Positions 1-4,296 of a stretch of 5,218 nucleotides of DNA are shown here, one piece after another; the first letter of the stretch is position 1; every line of letters starts with the position of its first letter. The notes beneath the pieces were generated by a model. It made no database searches and was not told the DNA's origin. It saw nothing but the letters and a program-made list of their open reading frames with translations. Location of the stretch: contig CAYYJM010000364.1 in NCBI GenBank assembly GCA_964471755.1, positions 1 through 5,218 on the forward strand, written 5' to 3'. Both the position numbers and the translations under genes were made by a program. The stretch comes from CAYYJM01 sp964471755. GTDB lineage: Bacteria > Planctomycetota > Planctomycetia > Gemmatales > Gemmataceae.

Positions 1-481
1 CGACGACGGTGCCGGTCATGGTGCCCGGCTGCGTCGCGTTGGTTTGCGTCAGAACGACTTCAACCTTCTCGCCGCGAGCCTGGTTCAGGATCGACGCGAA
101 ACTCGGGTTGCCAGTCAGGTTGATGGCGAACGATTTCAACGTTCGGTCGATGGGCGCGTTGTTGTCGTAGCTGACGGCGGTGATGTGTCCGCCGTCGAGG
201 TCACGCAGGACCATGCTCTTGATCAGGTCGTTGATATCCTGCACCGGGAAAGTGAGGTCGATTCGGGCGTTGCCCTGGACCTTGCCTTCACGCTGGAAGA
301 AGCCCACGCCGCTGGAGAAGAGAACCACCTGCGTGATCGGCAGGTTCGACGCCACGGCCTCGGGGTTGGCGTTTGCCGGGCCGCCCGGTTGTGGCTGGGC
401 ATCGACCGAATGGGTGAGGTAAATCAGGGCTACCGTGCCAGCCAGGGCCAGGCCCAGGCCAGCGAAGTACGTGCGCCGCAT
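1..481 (-). CDS. Exported DUF4139-like protein, N-terminal part (C-terminus beyond window)
   Basis: Reading leftwards from ATG at 481-479 there are 160 uninterrupted codons to the window edge, so the gene is partial at its 3' end. The start is supported by AAGGAG at 493-488, six bases upstream. Residues 1-28 form a signal peptide: a basic start (MRR), a hydrophobic stretch (about 5-22) and a likely cleavage after V-D-A at residue 28. A short Pro/Gln/Asn-rich linker follows. The mature part has a phrase around residues 52-65 (VVLFSSGVGFFQREG), then FPVQDINDLIKSMVLRDLDG. I recognise this from planctomycete proteins annotated DUF4139, whose N-terminal beta-rich part carries this 'SSGVG-F' element. 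No catalytic residues are visible and the function of these exported proteins is unknown. It lies 115 bp downstream of the Clp N-domain gene on the same strand. Family assignment is from recognition only; the DUF4139 domain proper would lie outside the window. Confidence 0.8.
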   Translation of the reverse strand, partial: MRRTYFAGLGLALAGTVALIYLTHSVDAQPQPGGPANANPEAVASNLPITQVVLFSSGVGFFQREGKVQGNARIDLTFPVQDINDLIKSMVLRDLDGGHITAVSYDNNAPIDRTLKSFAINLTGNPSFASILNQARGEKVEVVLTQTNATQPGTMTGTVV

Positions 482-596
482 GGAATGCTCCTTGAGAGTG
501 CCCGCAGTGGAAAGAACCGCGAAGGCCGTTCCCGGCCGCAGGGTATTGCACTCTTTCGACGAGCCAGCGACGTGATTCGATTGACCGATCTTCGCG

Positions 597-1136
597 TTAT
601 CGTCCCGACCTGCCGCTCCGGTCGCCGTCCAGACGGCTATTCTCGGCGATCAGAGCGATCTCGGTCAGCTTTGCGGCCGTGATGCCGAGCGTTTCCAGAC
701 AGTCCGCCACGATGCTGTTCGGCACGGTCAGCAGACTGATGAGCAGATCCATCGTCGTGATCTGGTCCCGGCCGTAGTCCCGGGCTCGATTGAGAGCGTC
801 GCGCAGATGGCGAATCACGTTGTCGGAGAAGAATTCCCGGTTGAGCGTCAGGTAGGAGTCGGCCTGGCCGTCGGCCTGGAAGAACATTTCCTGAAACTGG
901 CCTTGCAGGTCGTCCAGGTCGGCCTGGAAACGTCGGCCCCACTCGCGGATGCGCGGATCCTGGATGGCCAGCAGGCCCATGAACAGGTGCGGACTCCGGA
1001 CGGTGTCCCACTGCGTTTCGCGCGTCAGGCGAACGGCCTCGCCCAGGGCCTTGCTGGCGGCGTCGGTCATGATCTCGCCACGAAGCCGACCGCCCGGGAG
1101 AAAAATATCATCCACCGATTCCTGTGGAGTGCCCAT
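597..1136 (-). CDS. Stand-alone Clp N-terminal-domain protein (two Clp repeats)
   Basis: A protein of about 179 residues built from a duplicated Clp N-type helical repeat. Repeat 1 (about residues 24-60) includes ALGEAVRLTRETQWDTVRSPHLFMGLL. Repeat 2 (about 100-155) includes FFSDNVIRHLRDALNRARDYGRDQ followed by ITTMDLLISLL and then CLETLGIT. The pattern of an 'A-x-x-A' helix, then 'hxxxLLxxLL', then 'LxxLGI' is typical of the substrate- and adaptor-binding N-domain of ClpA/ClpB/ClpC. No Walker A, Walker B or AAA+ module follows and the gene ends with TAA, so this is not a truncated Clp ATPase. In known systems such free N-domain proteins bind substrates or partners, but no partner is identifiable here. 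The last 15 or so residues are Arg/Gly/Ser-rich and probably disordered. Start choice: ATG at 1151 has no clear Shine-Dalgarno, ATG at 1136 has GGAG nine bases upstream, and GTG at 1115 has AGGA close by. I prefer 1136. The domain call is firm; the role is unknown. Confidence 0.82.
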   Translation of the reverse strand: MGTPQESVDDIFLPGGRLRGEIMTDAASKALGEAVRLTRETQWDTVRSPHLFMGLLAIQDPRIREWGRRFQADLDDLQGQFQEMFFQADGQADSYLTLNREFFSDNVIRHLRDALNRARDYGRDQITTMDLLISLLTVPNSIVADCLETLGITAAKLTEIALIAENSRLDGDRSGRSGR

Positions 1137-1240
1137 GCCCGTCGTCTCCATGCACCGGTTGGAAGCCTATCCCGATTATCGGCAATCGCATCGCCTCAGG
1201 CAAGCAGACGCCCCGGTCGTCTCGTGCATGCATGAACGTA

Positions 1241-1261
1241 GGCGCTGCGATGCTCAGCGCC
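1241..1261 (-). other. GC-rich hairpin spanning the SET gene stop codon
   Basis: GGCGCTG at 1241-1247 and CAGCGCC at 1255-1261 form a perfect 7-bp inverted repeat with a 7-base loop (1248-1254). The SET stop codon (TGA on the minus strand, 1256-1254) lies inside it. There is no U-tract on the downstream (lower-coordinate) side, so it is not a canonical intrinsic terminator. It could protect a 3' end or be a by-product of high GC. Confidence 0.3.
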
Positions 1262-1922
1262 CCGGGCCGTCGGAACCTTCGACGAGGCGGCGCAGGTGCG
1301 GGGCGAGCAGCGGCAGCAGGCGGACCTGATCGGCGCGGGAGAGATCGACGAAGCCGGTAATCCGGCCGCGACAGCCCGGGCTGCCGCATCGACACGGGAA
1401 CGGGGTGGCCATGCGATACTCGGTCGTGGCGTAGTCGAAGGCGACCTCCTCTCCGGCGGCGATCGGCCGAAGGGCGATCCAGTCCCGACCGCAGAGCCGG
1501 ACGTTCGGGGCGCAGCTGTGGTTGAGGAAGCGCCACGGGAAGCGGTCGGCCGCCTCGTTGAGGTCGGTGCCGGGCGGCAGGTCAATGTGCAGGTGGTCGT
1601 CGATCTGGACGCTGAACCGTGACGGGCGGTCGATCTCGTCCCCCTCGGTGCGGAAGACAACCTCGCCCGTCGCGATCGACTCGGAAGCGACGAGACGGTA
1701 GACGCCGTTTTCGTAAAGGACGGTGACGCGACTGCGCACGGCCACATCGTCCGACGTGGGCACTTTGAGTTTCTCCACGACAATCTCCGATCGGCGAGCG
1801 GGCATCGGGTTTCGGGGGGGAAAACCGGTTCTGCGAGCGGAAAGAAAGACGAGCAATGTCGAGCCGGCGGCCAATGCCTCGTCCAGGACGACCCGGTCCC
1901 GTGGAGGCCCACCCTGATTCAT
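1254..1922 (-). CDS. SET-domain protein-lysine N-methyltransferase, small bacterial type
   Basis: With the start at ATG 1922 the protein has 222 residues. The SET core occupies about residues 64-190. RVTVLYENGVYRLVASESI opens the domain. The signature RFLNHSCAPN is at 131-140, where Asn134-His135 belong to the S-adenosylmethionine-binding pseudoknot. GEEVAFDY at 157-164 ends in the conserved catalytic-region tyrosine. A compact post-SET motif, CRCGSPGCRG (177-186), supplies three cysteines that in relatives join the SET cysteine (here Cys137) to bind zinc. All hallmark residues are present, so the enzyme is probably active in transferring methyl groups from S-adenosylmethionine to lysine on an unidentified protein. 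The cytoplasm is expected, since no signal peptide is visible. The first ~45 residues match nothing I recognise and include a 7-C run. An alternative GTG start at 1778 has GGAG (1788-1785) six bases upstream and would remove that extension. A further TTG at 1970 lacks a good ribosome-binding site. The gene is divergent from the transporter operon. Confidence 0.88.
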   Translation of the reverse strand: MNQGGPPRDRVVLDEALAAGSTLLVFLSARRTGFPPRNPMPARRSEIVVEKLKVPTSDDVAVRSRVTVLYENGVYRLVASESIATGEVVFRTEGDEIDRPSRFSVQIDDHLHIDLPPGTDLNEAADRFPWRFLNHSCAPNVRLCGRDWIALRPIAAGEEVAFDYATTEYRMATPFPCRCGSPGCRGRITGFVDLSRADQVRLLPLLAPHLRRLVEGSDGPGR

Positions 1923-1928
1923 TGTTCG

Positions 1929-1934
1929 TCCCCT
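1929..1934 (-). promoter_or_regulatory. Ribosome-binding site deciding the SET gene start
   Basis: The minus strand reads AGGGGA here, with a 6-base spacer to ATG at 1922-1920. It is the best Shine-Dalgarno/start pair upstream of the SET core and favours ATG 1922 over the longer TTG-started reading from 1970. The GTG at 1778, with its own GGAG, stays a competitor. Confidence 0.5.
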
Positions 1935-1987
1935 GAGCCGAGTCGGACAAGGGGGAATCGCCCCACGCAACCAGGAAAATCCTCAAG

Positions 1988-2042
1988 GGTTGTCAGACGG
2001 TTGGTCCACGAAGGCGAACTCGATCCGTGTGTGCTGACAACC
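1988..2042. repeat. 9-bp inverted repeat, possible operator
   Basis: GGTTGTCAG (1988-1996) and its exact reverse complement CTGACAACC (2034-2042) are separated by 37 bases. The arms do not extend in either direction. The spacing is long for one dimeric regulator site but would suit two half-sites or a DNA loop. A 9-bp match in a region this size can arise by chance, so this is tentative. Confidence 0.25.
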
Positions 2043-2095
2043 GCCAGGAATCGCCCGGAACCGGCCGCTGGTTCTGGTCCCGGGACTGATTCCTC

Positions 2096-2123
2096 TTGCT
2101 CGGCTCGTTGGACCGTGTATTTT
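2096..2123 (+). promoter_or_regulatory. Candidate sigma70-like promoter for the transporter operon
   Basis: TTGCTC (2096-2101), a 16-base spacer and TATTTT (2118-2123) lie about 50 bases before the first binding-protein start. They sit at the left edge of the only AT-rich patch in the divergent region. Neither box is close to consensus. An overlapping alternative is TTGGAC (2108-2113) with TATTCA (2130-2135), also at 16-base spacing. The patch contains a loose direct repeat, GTATTTTCAC and GTATTCAC. Planctomycete promoters are poorly defined, so this is a guess from base composition and position. Confidence 0.25.
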
Positions 2124-2175
2124 CACAAGTATTCACGGACACGGGCGTTCTGCGGACTCCGATGAGGCATTCTCC

Positions 2176-3207
2176 ATGACGATCTGGCGGTTCGGGCTGC
2201 ACGGCTTGCTTCTGACCACCCTGCTGACCGGGTGCAGCGGTGGCGGCGGAGCGGCCGGCAAGCCGAAGGTCGGCTTCGTGACCAACAACCCCGAAGAGTT
2301 CTGGAAGCTCGTCGAGGCCGGTGGCAACGCCCAGGCCGAGAAAGACGCGCTCGACCTCGATTTCCGCCGACCACCGCGCGGCACCGCCGCCGAGCAGGTC
2401 GAGATCATCAACGCCATGCTCGCCAAGGGCGTCAAGGGCATCAGCATCAGCGTGCAGGACCCCCGGAACCAGACGGACTTCCTCAACGAAGTCGCCGCCA
2501 AGGTCGCCCTGCTCGCGGTCGATAACGATGCACCGAAGAGCCAGCGCAAGTGCTACATCGGCACGAACAACGTCAAGGCCGGCCGCGAGGTCGGCAAGCT
2601 GATCAAGGAGGCCAAGCCGAAGGGGACCGTCCTGGCCCTGTTCGTCGGCCAACTCGAACCGGACAACGCCCGCGAGCGCATCCGGGGCGTGCTGGAAGAA
2701 CTCGGCTTCGAGCCGGACGCGATGCAGAGCAAGGACGGCAAGTATCGCCTCCATCGCAAGGAGCCGTTCACCGACGGCGCGAACTCGGCCGAGGCCAAGA
2801 ACCAGGCCAACGTCGCCCTCGCTCAGATGGCCGCCGTGGACGACATCTGCCTGGTCGGCCTGTGGGCGTACAACCCGCCGGCGATCCTGGCCGCAGTCCG
2901 GGAGCAGGGCCTCGCCGGCAAGCCGTCCGTGACCATCGTCGGCTTCGACGAGGATCTGAACACGCTCAAGGGAATCGACGAGGGCCTCATCTACGGCACC
3001 GTCGTCCAGAACCCCTACGAGTTCGGCCGGAAGTCCGTCGAGATCATGGGCCAGTTCGCCAGGGGGGAGAAGCCCAACCTGCCCGGCGACGGCCTGCTCT
3101 ACATTCCCGAGCGCGTCGTCACCCGGGAAGGCCCCACGAAGGAACACAAGGATCGACTCAAGGCCAGCGAGTATTATCAGGAGGTGAAGAAACTCCTCGG
3201 CAAGTGA
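2176..3207 (+). CDS. Sugar ABC transporter substrate-binding lipoprotein (RbsB-like, paralog 1)
   Basis: A 343-residue type I periplasmic binding protein (Peripla_BP_4/RbsB group), the usual length for the family. GAGG at 2164-2167 lies 8 bases before the ATG. The N-terminus is a lipoprotein signal with lipobox L-T-G-C at 17-20, so Cys20 should be lipidated and the protein membrane-anchored; a Gly-rich linker follows. The first lobe starts at KVGFVTNNPEEFW (31-43), matching the RbsB beta1 'NNP-FF' region. Likely ligand-pocket positions, by analogy with E. coli RbsB, are Asp116-Asn-Asp118, Arg166 in NARER, Trp230 in GLWAYNPP, Asp258 in VGFDED and Gln278 in VVQNP. It should capture a sugar or sugar-like ligand and deliver it to a permease not seen here. 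It is the first gene of the operon, followed after 81 nt by a paralog and then by an RbsA-type ATPase. The exact ligand cannot be read from sequence; ribose should not be assumed. Confidence 0.92.
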   Translation: MTIWRFGLHGLLLTTLLTGCSGGGGAAGKPKVGFVTNNPEEFWKLVEAGGNAQAEKDALDLDFRRPPRGTAAEQVEIINAMLAKGVKGISISVQDPRNQTDFLNEVAAKVALLAVDNDAPKSQRKCYIGTNNVKAGREVGKLIKEAKPKGTVLALFVGQLEPDNARERIRGVLEELGFEPDAMQSKDGKYRLHRKEPFTDGANSAEAKNQANVALAQMAAVDDICLVGLWAYNPPAILAAVREQGLAGKPSVTIVGFDEDLNTLKGIDEGLIYGTVVQNPYEFGRKSVEIMGQFARGEKPNLPGDGLLYIPERVVTREGPTKEHKDRLKASEYYQEVKKLLGK

Positions 3208-3216
3208 CGTCCTGGG

Positions 3217-3234
3217 CCGCCGGTTCGTCGGCGG
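3217..3234 (+). other. Intercistronic hairpin 1 with TTCG loop
   Basis: CCGCCGG (3217-3223), loop TTCG (3224-3227) and TCGGCGG (3228-3234) form a 7-bp stem: six Watson-Crick pairs plus one G-U next to the loop. It begins ten bases after the stop codon of the first binding-protein gene. There is no U-tract, so it looks like an mRNA-stabilising or processing hairpin rather than a terminator. Confidence 0.55.
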
Positions 3235-3255
3235 AATGTTGGGATCGGCAGACCC

Positions 3256-3273
3256 TCGCCGGTTAGCCGGCGA
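3256..3273 (+). other. Intercistronic hairpin 2 with TTAG loop
   Basis: TCGCCGG (3256-3262), loop TTAG (3263-3266) and CCGGCGA (3267-3273) form a perfect 7-bp stem. It ends six bases before the GAGG ribosome-binding site (3280-3283) of the second binding-protein gene. It shares CGCCGGTT with hairpin 1, 21 bases upstream. No U-tract follows. Its position suits an effect on translation or on partial transcript separation between the two genes. Confidence 0.5.
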
Positions 3274-3288
3274 CCAAATGAGGCACCC

Positions 3289-4296
3289 ATGCTGCGAACA
3301 CTCCTCCTCGTCGTCGTGATCGCCGCCCTGGTTCAACCGGGCTCGGCCCAGCCGGGCAAGCCGCTCCGCGTTGGCTTCATCTCCAACAACGGGGACCAGT
3401 ACTGGAAAGTCGTCGCGGCCGGAGCCCAGAAGGCCGCTGACGAGGCCAAGGCCGAGCTGATCTTCCAGGCCCCGCCCGAGGCCAGCGCCGAGGGACAGAC
3501 GCAGGTCCTCCAGAAGATGATCGCCGCCAAGATCGATGGACTGGCCATCAGCCTGGTCGACTTCGACAAGCAGGGTAAGATGATGGCCAAGCTCTGCAAG
3601 GCCCTGCCGGTCGCCTTCTACAACTGCGATCTGACCGGAACCAACCGCGTTCTCGCCGTCGCCAGCGATCACAAGCAGGGCGGCCGACTCGCCGGCCAGC
3701 TCATCCGCGAGGCCCTGCCCAAGGGGGCGACCATCGTCCTGTTCACCGGCACCAGCCAGTCGTACTTCAGCCAGGAACGCTTCAAGGCCCTGGCCGCCGA
3801 GCTGGGCATTGCCGACCCCGAGAAGGATCTGACGAGCAAGGACAAGAAGTACCGCATGCTGTTCCGCGAGCCGGTCCAGGACGGCATCGATGCGAAGGCG
3901 GCGCGGGAGAACATCCTCGACGCGCTGCAACGGCTGAAGGACAGGCCGAATCCCTGTCTCGTCGGCCTGTGGGCCTACCACACGCCGGAGATCCTGGCCG
4001 CGGCCAAGGAACTCGACATGGCCGGCAAGGTGACCATCATCGGCTTCGAGGAGCAGTCCGCCACGCTCCAGGGGATCGATGACGGCTTCATCTACGCCAC
4101 GGTCGTACAGAATCCGCAGCTCATGGGCTACAAGACGATCCAGGCCGTCCTCGCGAAGGCGCAGAACCGACCGGTGAAGGCTCCGCGCGGCGGTCTGGAA
4201 TGGATTCCGCACCGGATCGTCACCAAGGCCGGCGGCGAGGGGCGTCTCAAGGCCATGGACCTGTACAACGAACTCTCGAAGATCCTTGCCCCATGA
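3289..4296 (+). CDS. Sugar ABC transporter substrate-binding protein, secreted (RbsB-like, paralog 2)
   Basis: A 335-residue type I periplasmic binding protein, homologous to the upstream gene along its whole length. GAGG at 3280-3283 lies 5 bases before the ATG, in the same ATGAGGCA context seen before paralog 1. The N-terminus is an ordinary signal peptide (hydrophobic 5-15, cleavage after G-S-A at residue 20) with no lipobox cysteine, so the mature protein should be soluble outside the cytoplasmic membrane. Shared landmarks are RVGFISNNGDQYW (27-39), LVGLWAYHTPEILAA (224-238) and TVVQNP (271-276). Pocket positions differ from paralog 1: IIGFEE (Glu254) replaces VGFDED, SQER replaces ARER, and YNCD replaces VDND. 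Its stop codon overlaps the start of the ATPase gene by four bases (4293-4296), indicating translational coupling. It is probably a second ligand receptor for the same importer, with different specificity or affinity; the ligand is unknown. Confidence 0.92.
   Translation: MLRTLLLVVVIAALVQPGSAQPGKPLRVGFISNNGDQYWKVVAAGAQKAADEAKAELIFQAPPEASAEGQTQVLQKMIAAKIDGLAISLVDFDKQGKMMAKLCKALPVAFYNCDLTGTNRVLAVASDHKQGGRLAGQLIREALPKGATIVLFTGTSQSYFSQERFKALAAELGIADPEKDLTSKDKKYRMLFREPVQDGIDAKAARENILDALQRLKDRPNPCLVGLWAYHTPEILAAAKELDMAGKVTIIGFEEQSATLQGIDDGFIYATVVQNPQLMGYKTIQAVLAKAQNRPVKAPRGGLEWIPHRIVTKAGGEGRLKAMDLYNELSKILAP

Larger units (their letters stand above)
1923..2175. other. Divergent intergenic region between the SET gene and the transporter operon
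   Basis: This is a 253-bp stretch between the starts of the leftward SET gene and the rightward first binding-protein gene. It must contain promoters for both directions unless the SET gene is read from elsewhere. It is less GC-rich than the flanking genes, especially at 2116-2135. It holds a 9-bp inverted repeat (1988-1996/2034-2042). I see no convincing small gene, riboswitch or terminator in it. Confidence 0.6.

Noticed and set aside
524..537. Possible hairpin GGCCG/CGGCC with a GGAA loop (minus-strand sense) between the Clp N-domain and DUF4139-like genes
   Set aside because: The stem has only 5 pairs, there is no U-tract and it lies in GC-rich sequence. It is not distinguishable from chance and not a terminator.
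495..554. 7-bp inverted repeat AGAGTGC/GCACTCT before the DUF4139-like gene
   Set aside because: The arms are short and 46 bases apart, expected by chance in sequence of this length.
44..682. Plus-strand open frame of about 212 codons at the left end
   Set aside because: It is antisense to the DUF4139-like gene and to the end of the Clp N-domain gene. It has no domain resemblance and no ribosome-binding site.
1196..1912. Second minus-strand frame overlapping the SET gene
   Set aside because: The translation is Arg/Ser/Pro/Thr-rich with no motif, while the other frame contains every SET hallmark.
2176..3207. Calling the first binding protein ribose-specific RbsB
   Set aside because: The fold and operon type fit the RbsB group, but the pocket residues do not match E. 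coli RbsB closely enough to name the ligand.
2550..3266. Plus-strand alternative frame inside the first binding-protein gene
   Set aside because: It is Arg/Gly/Pro-rich out-of-frame reading of a GC-rich gene and lacks any domain.
1993..4212. Very long minus-strand open frame (about 739 codons) opposite both binding-protein genes
   Set aside because: It is antisense to two clearly homologous, well-supported genes. Its translation is Leu/Asp/Gly/Val-rich with no recognisable domain, and it is explained by high GC at codon third positions on the real coding strand.
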